From Sarcocystis neurona (lineage: Eukaryota > Apicomplexa > Conoidasida > Eucoccidiorida > Sarcocystidae), in contig KL647293.1 in NCBI GenBank assembly GCA_000727475.1, positions 2,120,588 to 2,184,587 on the forward strand: DNA of 64,000 nt. Reading direction: 5' to 3'. The notes under the pieces were generated by a model. It ran no database searches, was not told the DNA's origin, and saw only the letters and a list, made by a program, of their open reading frames with translations. Position 1 is the stretch's first letter. The number at the start of each line of letters is the position of its first letter. The position numbers were made by a program, and so were the translations under genes. Shown one piece after another: positions 13,001 to 24,735 of the stretch.

Positions 13001-16000
13001 GCAGTGAAAATCAAAAGAAATATCTCTGCGATTGTGGACGGAGGCGCAGACGCCGTGGCTCAGTGGTGGCGAGCCGACCCTGAAATCTCTGGTGGGTCTG
13101 TGCTGGTCGGTGGCTCGCACGTCGATGTTGCCTCTCTTCGTCTTGAGTATAAATCTGCAAAGGGGGTTTGTGTATCAACGTTCTACCTCGAGGGCTCTAT
13201 TTTATTACGTGTACATGCACGCACTTTTCTTGTTCACGAATCTCCCCACGTCTTGATTTGTCGAACTCCACTTTAGCCATGGACGTGTACCTTCGTGCGC
13301 ATGAGTAAGAAGTCTGCGTGCTGTATACGCGTGTACAGCCGTGTGTCTGCGATAATGGCAGTGAGACTTTTTTGAGTCCAAAAGTCAAAAGATGTGTTTC
13401 TCAGGATTGTCCTCTTAGTGACTCAGAAGTTTATCGATAAAGAAAGCCGGTGGTGCCCCGACCGCAGCGGAGAGCGTCTCTGAAGCAGTCGGTGACTTTA
13501 TCCATCGACCATCTTCACAATCATCAATAAGCTCTTCGTAGATTTATATAATGTACACGTAAGCGACAGCGCGTTGCTGGCGCTGCGTCTTCTTCTCCAG
13601 CTGCCTTTGTTCGTACCTGAAGATGCGCCGTTCTCTCGTCCGTTTTCTTCTTCCTTCTCCTTGACCGGCGAAAGCGCGTAGTGAACAGGTTTTCCCCCTT
13701 ACCTCTGCTGTACCGCCTTCACATTCATCAGTGCTAGCCTCTTCGTAGACTTCTACATACGTATGTGTAAGCAGGAGAACGGATATGTGTGCGTAGACGC
13801 AATCACGTCAACGAAGGCAGTGCAGAAGGTTGATGACGTGATAAGGGGGTAGCAGCAGCATCGGAGCGGGTGCAGTCGTGGCCCGTCGCTTTGTCGCTCT
13901 CCACTGTTTTCTTCCTCCTCCTCCAGGTCTGCCTCTCCACACATGGGCCAGAAATTTTCACGCACATACATGCACATATGTATATGTATATGTGTCCCTA
14001 CATAGGTGGGTACTGGTATCGAATAGTGGAAACAGTCCTGACTGATAAGGCTGGGTGGAGTGTAGCCTCCTCTGCTCCGCTTGATGGTGCTGCCGTCGTG
14101 CGTCGCTCGCCACCATACAGATACATATGCATATATATATATATATATAGGAATGTCTCTCTGTCAGCAGATATATATAGTTACTTACGTGTGGGAACGC
14201 ACACTGGGAACAAATCTTAGGGTGTGTGTTTCTTTGTTCAAGTGGCGTATATGTGTAATAGTTTCTGTACAATGTGCACGTGTAGATGTTAAAAAAGCTA
14301 CTACATGCGTCTCGTCGTATGGTGTGTAATCACTGTCAAAGTATGTCGAAACAATCACATGCGAGTGCTCTTATGAGAGTCGCGCGCTCGCGATCGCACA
14401 GCTGCCCTGCGGTAGGGAGTCGGTCCGCGGATTGCGAAGATTCTGCTTGCCGTCTCACACGCGTTCTCAACTTCGCCTTGCGACGTTTCCCTGCTAGTCT
14501 GCTGACCTGTGGCGCACGTAAGAAGTGGCACGTTTTCTTTCTACCGGAGGCGCTCTCCAGAGTCGTGGAAATACGCCGTACAACAACCGGAGGCGCTCTC
14601 CACAGTCGTGTAAATAAGGCGTACAACACGCGTGCATGAAGGAAAACGACGTTTGCTCGCACTCCTCCTTGGTAGTAGCCCTTGAACACGTGTATATATA
14701 TATATATGTAATTCCAGCCCTCTCTACGTACATATCTGTGGGGTGGGCAAAGAATATTCAGCCACACGCCCATAGGCCATTTTACGTATGTGTGTGTGTG
14801 TATGTGTGCTGCATTTTCCTGAGTATATGTACACCTGTATACGCGTGGGTGCGGGGCTCTCTGTATACGCGTTTTCATTAAGGGCTTTTGCCGTGGACTC
14901 AGACTTCTCCAGCGAAGAGTGCCACGCCGCGCGCCGGCTGGGCGCACCCTCGCGCACGCCACGAGAGCGTGTTGGCCCAAGACAGCAGCGACTGTCAACA
15001 GTGGAATGTGCTGCATATCGCCCAGTGTCCACAAATGCGCAGTGTGCGTCTGCAGGATAGACACATGTCCACATACCTGTAGAAGATTTAGCACCAACAC
15101 ACGTGTCTGTATACGTATACAAGGCTCACGCACCTGCTTCCCAACTGCAGCGCGTCTAACGGAATTCCTGGGCATACGCCTCTCAGTACATTTCCCGCCG
15201 AAACGGGATCCAGCTAATCTTCTCACACACGTGCCCTCCAGTGCATTTTTCTCCTTGTTCTTGATATTGACAAATATACAAATATATATGTGTGCATACG
15301 TATATATATATATATGTGTAGATCTCTCCACTAGAACCACAATGACTCTGTCCAGCTAAGAGGGCCGGAACCGCATACGCCTATATGTGGATCTCTTCCA
15401 GCGTGTATTGCCCACATTTATAGATCCCCTTCGACCTTCAATGCGACGCCCAGTGGTCGACTTCAATGTGCTGTACGTACACCTCACGTGCCCGCGCGCG
15501 CCCGCCCCTCCTCACTCGCTGTTTTCCGACACAGGTAGTAGGGGTACTCTCAAGAAGTTGCGCAGCATGTCGTGCTGCCAGATGTTGTTGACGTGGTGGA
15601 AGCTGAGCTGGGCTGCGCTCTGCAGCTGCTGCTGCTGCTGCTGATAGAACGGTTTTGGGTGATTCGGCGCCCGCCGAGGCAGCTCTGCGTCTACGCCTTG
15701 GCGGTCTCCAAATCTCTAAACGGTGCCTAGTTCGCTGTTGAACTTATGTCAAAAATACATTTCACTCACAGAGAGGCACTTGCAAACGATATGCGCGCAC
15801 CACTCGGAGTTGTTGCTCTTCAGCATCCCAGTGTTGAGAGGTCGTGCTGTGTAGAGCTGCTGCAGCTGCGAAGTGGCGATGTCTTCTCAGGTTTCTACGC
15901 GTGTATGTAAACTTCGTGGACACACACGTGCAGGTAGGACCAGGTATGTACGCTGCTGCGATTTGGCGTGACACTGCAGAGAGTCACCGGATAAGCTACG

Positions 16001-19000
16001 TACTTGCATGCCGCTACAGAAAAAAAGAGTTGGTCTCTTAGTGAACTTTGCTCTTCTCTTTGGCTCTGTTGCTCGATGAACTGAGTTATCGCATCCTCCT
16101 TCTGACTTACTGTCGTGGTCCTTTCGTCGAATACGCCTTTCCCCCATTCTTTTTCCGTTGGTAAATGTTTGCTGTTGTTTGCCGCTATTTTCTCCCCTTT
16201 TCTCGGATACCTAGTTGTCTCTGCTGTGCCCGTCGCAGTCGTCTACTTCTGACCCCTTCGAGCGATCTTCTGCTGATTCGTCGCCGCTCTTTGTTATCCG
16301 ATTCTCCAACCGTTGCTCACACTCCTTAGTTGCCCTTCCACCTTTACTGCTGTATGAAGCGCACCCTCTGGATGACCGTTCTCTGCTTTTCTATTTGTTG
16401 TGAGCGCCAGCGGAACAGCTTGTAAATCTTTGCCTCGCTTTTGCAAGACAACGCGTGCGAGACGAAAAGCTTTTCCGCGGTATCGCGCAGTTGCTGCTTT
16501 CTCTGCCGCCACCACCGCAGGATCCTCAGTACTGCGTGTAAGTGGGGAGAAGGAATCTGCAGCAATTGCACAAGTGGGCATCCATAGCTTGGAATACCTG
16601 ATGCAGCACGAAGTAACAAACGTGGGCTGCTCAATATCTTTATTCTCCACACACACATTTCTTCAGAAACGTGGCAGTCCTGACATACAGTACCAAACCA
16701 GAAAAGTAGAAGTGGTCAACGTAGGGAGCCCCCTTAGTCACCGAGAAACGCTGAGCTAGGAGAGAAGAAGGCAGACTCTTGAAGTCTGGAGAGTTCTTTT
16801 AGAAAAGTCCCGGGATGGCCAGGAGTATGCTTGCACAGATGTGCACTGCAGCACTGACGAAGCAGTGCAGAAGTGCTGACCGCCCCGAGTTAGCAATCTT
16901 TCGATCACTGGCGGCGGTACATGCGTCAAAACTAATCTGAACGACTACCGCTGGGTCTCCGTGTTGGGTTTCTGCTCGCGGTGAGGCGTGCTTGTGTCAA
17001 CGAGTAATGCGGACAGGTGCTGCTGTGGTCGTGCGGTCGGATTCTAGTATTCGGAGATATACCTGTTCTTATTCGGGGGACAGCACGCGTTATGTGTACG
17101 AATATGCACTCAATTTGAGAGTGCCTCATACAAATACATAGATGTGTAACGTGAAGTACTGTCCAGGATACACGTACACTTATGTACGCATATACGAGCA
17201 GCTTGGGAAGCTGCGTAGTTTCCCCTCTGAAGGCCGATGTGTGGCGAGAGCTCTCACGAACAACAGCGGAGTCTACGACAGGCTATGGTGCGACGCGAGA
17301 AACATACGTGCTTCGGCTAAGCACAGGACGCAGGTGAAAGGAAAACGTCGCCCAGTTTTGTACCGTTCATCAGTATAACGGCTAAGGAGCCACACGAAAA
17401 ACGTAGCTTTAGAGGCTGAGAGGAGCACGCAGGTGAAAGGCACATGCCACGTCTATACCCTTGAGATATAAGGAAAGTAATCTGTGCCTGAGGTGATGAG
17501 CTGCTGCAGACTGGAATGACCTCTCTTCTTGTTCCAAACAAATACTTGTGTAGACACGGGCAAGAGATGCGGCGCATCTGCTCCGTCAGAGCTGTCCGAA
17601 GCAGCGTGAGACATGCGACCTCTCGTCTGTCCTTGGGGATGTACCGGCGCCAACACTTACGTCAAAGTAGGTACATACGTTCACGTATACAAACGTGTCT
17701 TCCATGTGTATCTATATCGATAGCGATATATATATGTACATACGTATATCCACAGCTATGTATATGCATAGGTGTGTACGCGTCCATGGACGCGTATGCA
17801 CGTGTCGGGTCTGTGGGATGTTTGTGCTGGACTGTGTGGCGATGGAGATCACAGGAGTCTCTGCGAGTCAGGCGGAGCGCCGTATACGCGTATGTAGCTG
17901 GTGCGTACTAAAGCGAAAAAACCCGAGGCCAGTAACGGTATGGTAGACTGTTCTGTGTGTGCATGCGCAGGAACGAAGACAAGCAGTCTTTTCTTCCAAG
18001 ACTTGGTTTAGGCTCCCTGACCTGTGTAGACCTCGTCAACCTTCTTGCTGCCTTCTCGCGCGTTCGTATTCTTGACGAAAAACTCTTCCAGGTACGCCTC
18101 CGCGCCGCGACGCGAACATACGTATGCAGATATATAAATTTCAAGATACATGTATAGTTATCTACAGACATTGGGTCAGGACTCGTGCGTGCGACTACGC
18201 ACCCACGTATACATATATATATGTATATGTATGTATATGCATACAGGTCGTCATACGCATTCTGCTAGCCGCGATGCGAACAATCACATATATATATATA
18301 TATGGAAGTTCCTGTGTGTATAGACGTGGATATATATATTTACATATCATAGCAGAGCACGAGCACGCGTGTGTGTGCGTGGATACACGTATGCGTAAAG
18401 AGACGCGTATCTGTAGCCGTGTTTCAGTGGAGCCTCCTCACTGCCCTCTTTATTTTGCGCTGGAAACGAGAATTTTTTCGATTGGAACTTCGACGACACA
18501 CTTCTTCGCTGTTCTGCTGCATGACCATGCGTGCAAGTGGTTAGGGTAGACGCGAACAACCTAGTGGGCAGGTCAGGGGTCGCCCTGCCCATCACCTCGA
18601 GTCGGTTGGTGTGGCCTCCTCTGCGCTGGCGTCCTTATTAAGCATACAACTGCTCCTGTAGACAGACCCCACAGCAAGTGCTATACGCATTCCAGGGTTC
18701 TGCAGCACAGGTACATGACGTGCAGCACTTGTACACGTAGATCTATAAATATTCTTGTCTATGTTCGCATGCGTATAATTGCGTACATCGGCGTAGTCAT
18801 CGGCGCCCACGTATGTGTGTATATATCCTACACCCGTCTAGGTTTGTGTAGCGCTTGGTGGGAATGCCGTTGCAGTACCGGAAGACTGCTGCTGTTTCCG
18901 GGGTGCCACTGCCGAAGTACGCTTCTTTGTCGAGATCGTGAATTGAGAGTTGCACGCCCCTAGCCAGGATGGCGACACACACACACACACACACTTACAT

Positions 19001-21543
19001 ATTTACAAACTCACAAGTACACATACGTGGCTACGTATATAGTCGCGCCCACAGCTGTGTAGGCCTTCACGCCCACCTACAAATATGCGCGTACTGATAT
19101 CATCTACACAGACACACGCACTTCTGCACGTGGCTTCACCCGTACACCCGTGCGCATCTTAGGACGTAAGTATCTACAGCTACGAACGTATCTGTTTGCG
19201 CGCGTCTGGCCTCGCCGTTATGTTCACGAATGTTTCTGTATCTGTTTCGGAGCTCAGAAGAACACGTAAGTTTCCTCGGTACAGCAGCGTTTTCTTCTCA
19301 AAAGTGTGTCTCCTCAATCCTTCTGCAAGCTTCGGCTACTACATTAGTTTAAGCCCGAGACCGTTTCGGTTTTCATTATTGTGGCGGCGTACCGGCAGGC
19401 TTCTGCCTACAAGTAGTACTCTGAAGGATAACTGCCGAAGCGCCGTAGCTTATTCGAGCGTTCTGTCTGCCTCGGCGTCGACACCAACGCAGTGTTTTGT
19501 GATTAGCCATATAAAAATAAAGTACAACGTATACCTTGTACAGCAGGACAACAATTTGCGCGAGTGCAAGCTGATGGAAGCTGAAACGCGGACCCACTCG
19601 CATACACACATACACGTGTAGAGATATGCACAGGTAGGTATGTAGGTGTGTGTGTGGGATAGGTTGGAGAGAGATAGCAGCAGGACAGCACTGTACGATC
19701 CCGTGCAAGAAAACGCTTCCCCGACAATCTACGGTCGTACACATATGTAGTAATACGCGTGGGCTTCCGGGTGACTCTATGCGACTGAACACTCGACTGT
19801 GGATGCGTCCCTCTGAACCTGCTGTGATACCTTGTAGGAAATCGACGAGCTACTCGTCCAAAAGCTGCAAAAAGGGCCACCTATGCCTGCGGAGCTGATA
19901 GTTCACTTGCTGGTAGCGCACTCGAAGGTAGGTCGTTGCGTATGGCACCGAAGGAAGCAGCGATACACGTTCTACGTTGTCGGTAATCGCCTATAGAAGG
20001 GGACGCTGGATCATAGAAGTCGGACGTGTGTGTGCGTGCTTCTGCACATGTCATTCGATTGACTGTGGAGTCAGCTTCCAGCGGATGATACCACGCGTGC
20101 ACCTTCAAGTGCGACTGTGTACAGATCTGGCGATGAGAAATGCAATGGTGGGAGCCCGTACAGTGTAGTAAGTGAGTTTATAAGACCGGCGGCCTAGCGG
20201 CTATGCTGCTCTTGCCGGTGCGCTGCGTTTACGGCTGCAGGAGGAAAGATTAATCTTTTGGTGAGTAGTTGGTTTGTAGTGGTATGTGTGAGGGAGATGT
20301 TTCGGCTGTTAAGGCGCCACTTGCAGGGGAGTCTAGGAATGTTGTACATCTTCTGAATGGTACGTCCACCAACGCAGCTGACTCGTCGCGTTGTTGACAT
20401 TGCTCCGACGAACCTTTTGTATATATTTTTGTTGGTCGGACAAGTTTGTTTTGTCTGTGTGTGGATGTGAAAACAGTGATCGTTTTCGGCTTTGAGAAGT
20501 GGCGACTGTAAGAGGGACCTTGTTTTTTTCCCTTGAAAGCAAATTTTTTCCCTGGAGCGCGTGTGTGCCGGAGCTAACTGCTTATGTCCGAACCTCTGTA
20601 AACACCTTGTACTTTTGATGCCAGAAGGATGAAGTCATTTCTACCTGATGCACTAAAACACAAATTGCTGTCAGCACAGCGCTGTTGATGCATCACACAT
20701 AGAGCAGTCTTTTTTTCCCTCGCGGTCACACTACTGCGCGCGAACGTAATCATGCGGACAGGACATATTTGGCTGAGCTCATCCACCCGGCGTAAAAGTG
20801 TTTCGTTAAGGGTTTCCCGCGGTAATGAGGTAAGCAGAAGGCCAGTGTTGCCTCCCTGAATCCGCTTCAAGCCAAGACAGGTGAAGTGGTGAAAACCGTT
20901 CTACAGGAGAGCACGCTACAGCAAATATTTTTATTTTCCTTCCCTTCAAGGTAGCACAGATAGAGTAAAGCCGGACTGGTTCACGTTTAGACAAGTGAAA
21001 CGACGGAGTACACGGCGTATATACAAGATAATTCGCATACGTGTAGCCGCGGTGCTTTTACTTGCAGAAAGTATAAATATCTTCATCTACGCGGATGTGT
21101 GGGAGTGCAGACGCCTGTACACGTGGTTTGTTGTGCAGCTGTGGATGAAATTTCTTTCGCACATCCCACGATCTCGAAACACCTGATAGTAATGTGCCCA
21201 CTTGTGAAGATAGTGGATATCACTTTGCGTGGGACTCAAGGGCACGCGGTTGAGCCGTTTAGTAAACTTACGAGGGCTTACGCGTGCTTTCGTTGCAGCT
21301 GGGGCGGAAACGAGAAGTTCTGTGTGCACCGCAGTTTTCCACGCTTGTATGGCACAGGTGGCGTACCGGTCGCCGAGACTACACCATTGTCTTCTTCTCG
21401 CGCTGGCGAAGTGCTGCTGCCGTGGCAGTTCATTGAAGCTTTCCGTACGCGATCGGCTGCGGTTAGTCCAAGCGGTAGATGACTTGGGTCTGTCGCTTCT
21501 TCCAGTCTTGAAGAAGAGCGTTCAGAGTGGCTTGCCTGCCCAG
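7008..21543 (+). CDS. OPR/RAP-type helical-repeat protein, partial
   Basis: I read a multi-exon gene of degenerate paired-helix repeats like those of apicomplexan RAP proteins and octotricopeptide-type organelle RNA-binding proteins. Exons: 7008-7156, 10533-10733, a tentative 14416-14484, 15776-15890 (or from 15772), 16405-16537, 17971-18091, 19838-19927 and about 21214-21543. Phases agree at 7156/10533, 15890/16405, 16537/17971 and 18091/19838, and the donors include GTACGT, GTAAGT, GTACGC and GTAGGT. Repeat signatures are LVNLCLAFARQRVRDEKLF, LVNLLAAFSRVRILDEKLF, AELIVHLLVAHSK and LSRLVNLRGLTRAFVAAG. By family analogy it would act on organelle RNA, probably mitochondrial; that is inference. 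I found no N-terminus, no RAP domain and no certain stop. An exon is probably missing between 19927 and 21214, and the 21214 acceptor is weak. Confidence 0.72.
7157..10532. repeat. CTG-rich intron of the helical-repeat gene
   Basis: Dense CTG/GCTG tracts occur at about 7297-7345, 7440-7510, 8090-8160 and 9106-9126, with a (TA)n run at 7674-7685. Exons 7156 and 10533 join in phase across this interval, so no coding exon is required. The minus strand reads as Gln/Ala/Ser-rich open frames here, so an antisense low-complexity gene cannot be excluded. Confidence 0.5.
10734..14415. other. intron with CTG and TA repeats
   Basis: This interval lies between two exons of the helical-repeat gene. It contains a (TA)n run at 12343-12362, a degenerate CTG tract at about 12577-12850 and a (TA)n run at 14130-14149. 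A stretch at 12995-13091 has an acceptor and an open frame reading AIVDGGADAVAQWW but does not fit the neighbouring phases. Confidence 0.45.
14543..14628. repeat. 43-bp direct tandem duplication
   Basis: Two adjacent copies begin ACCGGAGGCGCTCTCCA at 14543 and 14586, continue through AGTCGTG and AAATA, and end in GTACAAC. They differ at only a few positions, which suggests a recent duplication. The block lies in an intron. Confidence 0.8.
15625..15643. repeat. (CTG)n run
   Basis: An uninterrupted CTG run on the plus strand at the edge of a stretch (15540-15645) that reads as plausible protein in both directions. Just upstream of the helical-repeat exon at 15776. Confidence 0.8.
18975..18994. 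repeat. (AC)10 microsatellite
   Basis: Perfect dinucleotide run in the intron between exons 17971-18091 and 19838-19927 of the helical-repeat gene. Confidence 0.95.
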
Positions 21544-21605
21544 GTACGTCTGTATACGCCTACTCATGCAAATATATATCTGTGTGTGCATACTCTCTTT
21601 GTGCT

Positions 21606-21664
21606 CAGCCATATGTATATATATATATATACATATATTTATATATATATGTATATATATATAT
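21606..21664. repeat. (TA)n tract
   Basis: Long, slightly interrupted alternating TA sequence about 60 bases downstream of the donor at 21544, probably within the next intron or the 3' region of the helical-repeat gene. Confidence 0.9.
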
Positions 21665-23471
21665 GCGTGGAACATAGGCACATGTCGTCGTGTGCGACAA
21701 TCCGTCGCACCCGTATTCTTTGGTGTGTACAAGTTAAAAACCTGGAGCTTTCCGTTGGTACAGATTCGCCGGGAACACTATATCTAGCAAGACATTGAAA
21801 AAAAGTAGTGGAAAAGACACTACGTGATCTACGTTTTTAAGATCCGGACATAAAAGTGTGTGGCAGGCGCAGGCCGGAACGTAGTAGCGTGGCACGTATT
21901 ACTAACCACTATAGCTTTAGATCCGATACGTACAACGTCCTGTGAGGCGTGTGACGCGGACCCTGCAGAGGGCGTAGCTGCAGAAGGTGGCACCCGCGTT
22001 TCTGTCAGTCACGAACCAGCTCTGCCGGTGACACCGTTTAATGCATCGCTGGAACCGTGTCGACTGTAGCTTCTGTAGAACCAGTGAATATCTTTCCGGA
22101 AGACTTTTTCATGACTGTCAGCGAAAACTCTACTCGTTTCCTGTCCTCGTAGACTAAAGTTAACCTACGTACGGGGGTGCATATTCTCCAAACACACCAG
22201 AAGTACACTAATATCGGATTTCAATCCTTCCCTCCTCTTGTCGAGACGCACACGGGTGTCGTCAGCACCACATTTTACAGCAAATCTTTCCGTCAATTTT
22301 GCCACCGTATGCCCGGTGCAAGAAATTGCGAGCGTGTCAACACTTCAACGCGGTAACTAGGATTGTAGCCGGAAAAGATTGTTACTAACAGTGATGCAAA
22401 GCCAGACCGTCGCGGTGTTTTTGCAGGGCACCCTCATATGCTTTGACAGTTACACGTGTGGTCGCACGTCTGTACATACGTATACACGTATGCATGCGTC
22501 CGGCTGTACGCATACGCGTATACACTTATCGATATGTGTATGTGTGCATATACATATAGATATAGTGTGTTTGCACATTGCTACAGAATCATTTCTTTGT
22601 ATTATACAGGTGACACCGACCGTGGCTACCGACTCTCGAAGTTGTGACAAAGCCGTTCGTCGGTGCGTGTATTTTTTCTACTCTTCGATACAGTCGCTGG
22701 GCTGAGAACATTCGGATGCCACTTTTCTTGGAGGTGCTAGTGGCGCTGCTTGTGCTTAGGTGTGCTAAAAGCAAACTGCCTTAGGATCCTAGTCTGCCAC
22801 GTTCTTCGTTATGGTGTGTGCGTTAGCCGTCTCGTGTAAGCTTCCCTTCTCCGCGTTTTAGTGGAGTGCTGTGCTGTAGCTCCCTTGCCTATTGTGGATA
22901 CATTTTGTTGCTGCGCGTTTATCAAGGTGCATGATTTATACTTTTTTCAGTTGACCTCTGTAAATTGTTTTCGGCTGCTCGTGTATCGTTTTGTCTTCAC
23001 TCGCCGTATCGCTTTGATTGTAGCTGCTTCGGGGCACGTGCGCTGAAGACGAGTCAACTGAACACTACGCGGAGGAGCATCTCGGAATGGAGCGGACGCC
23101 GGCGTGGCGCCGCGGTACAAATTATTCAAAGAGACGGAAGCGACAAAAAGCACGCAAGCGGAAGTGGACGTGGTGATAGGTGTTTTCCTGCAGCATGCCG
23201 CGCACACAGGAGGAAGCGACTACATCTGCTCAGTAACCGGGTTTCCGCCAATTTTAAAAAGGAATGCACAGCTTCGCGTGCATGCCACAAGAATGCACAC
23301 GTAGGGTTAGCTGTATATCCTAGGCTATAAATAAGTAGAGTTTGGAGAGCACGCAAAGAAATTTTTATGTGTTTAATAATCATACATATTTGTGTGTACA
23401 AATGTATCTGAGTGAGTGTAGTCTTCGTTTCCAGTTTGATATCTCTTAATGAAGAAACTGTCTACACTCAC
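21665..23471. other. 3' region, no firm gene
   Basis: This should contain the 3' end of the plus-strand helical-repeat gene and of the converging minus-strand gene. A plus frame at about 21926-22069 ends in a stop and reads as an acidic stretch (CDADPAEGVAAEGGTRV); it could be a terminal exon, but I found no acceptor in the right phase. Nothing else convincing. Confidence 0.35.
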
Positions 23472-24195
23472 GTAGGCGCGACATCTTGGCGCTTGTGTGA
23501 ATGCCAAGGAGGGCAAGGGCAACTGCCAGGTCAACACGTAGGGCAGTGGCTTTGCAGCTGTCGGAAAAGCCCTGGATTTTGCCACGAAGCAAGGCAGTGT
23601 CACTTTGCAAGGTAGGAGGAGTGTGCTGCGACGTACCTATGTGAGCGAAGATATTCCACGTTGGGCTACAATATGACTGCGAAACGCGTTCACCAGCAGG
23701 TACCAGAGGACTCAGGTATTTTTGGACTGAGGTGTCAATTCCTTATTTGTCGTACGCATAAACCAAACTTCTTGGCGCCTTTTGTCTGAGGCCGTCGTTT
23801 GATCGGTGTTGCTTGCGACAAACTTACGCTGACAAGAGTTTTACTCCGCATGTTTCTCGAGAGGAGCTCTGTAGTTGATAGAAACTGCAGCCCAGTGATT
23901 CTCAGACGACCGGTATGCAAGATGTACTCAACGTGAGCCAACACGTTGTTTCACTTCACAGTGAGATTTCGGGCTGAAACCCGGCGTGCAACCTGCAGCG
24001 CTACCCAGTCGAAATATCCGCCAGCACAGCACAAGACAGGACGTGTCGCAGAAGGGAGCCCCCAAAACAGTTCCTGGACTATCGCGAACGTTTGCTGAGA
24101 CCCAGAGTAGAAGTCCACACATCGACCGACGTAAAAGTGCACGCTTCGATCAGGGGCCAATTCAGCGTCAATTGTATTATATGCGAAGCATTCTT
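23472..24195 (-). CDS. unidentified gene, internal exons
   Basis: Two exons agree in phase: 23828-23926 (phase 0 to 0, donor GTAAGT) and 23472-23625 (phase 0 to 1, donor GTGAGT). A third, 23993-24195, can precede them (phase 1 to 0, weak donor GTTGCA). The last exon contains the helix-like stretch ATALRVDLAVALALLG. The 24195 exon contains RSVHFYVGRCVDFYSG and VALQ before its donor, but another frame through the same bases is also protein-like. A strong GTAAGT donor near 24.39 kb on this strand may mark an upstream exon. The gene lies just downstream of SCCPDH on the same strand. I do not recognise the family. Both ends are missing. Confidence 0.35.
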
Positions 24196-24735
24196 CTGCA
24201 CAGTAATGACTTAAAATTCGGTCCACTGTTCATCCACTTCATTTTTGCCCTGCTGCTTTTTATATGCTACGCCGACATTACCTTTTACGTGAGGTATTTT
24301 AGGTAGTGAGCCAGAAACAGGGAATTCCAGACCGGCACAACGAAGTCTCTGGTAAGCTAAAAAATCCAACCACTTACAACCCGCCTGATGGAGACTAGAT
24401 CGCAGTCCACAACGTGTGGCGTGTTTGTTGAGTGAAAAGCTCTTCCGTTTACAACATGGCAAAGGTCTGCCGAGATTCATCTTGGCAGCGCTTGGTCCTC
24501 GCGGGCGACTTCACCGAATACTGCACCAGTTCCACACTTGAAGTTGTACATTACGTTTTTTGTAGGCCGAGGTTGCCGTTTTCCGCTTCATATGTATCTG
24601 AACCCCCGCGAACATTCCAGTCTTGTCTCTCAATTGTCACGCCCACCCAGTGCACTGAAGAAGATCCCCTGCGGTATTTCCGACTACGAAACATTCATTT
24701 CAATGACTTGCACTAGAAACCGAAGACGGAACTGA

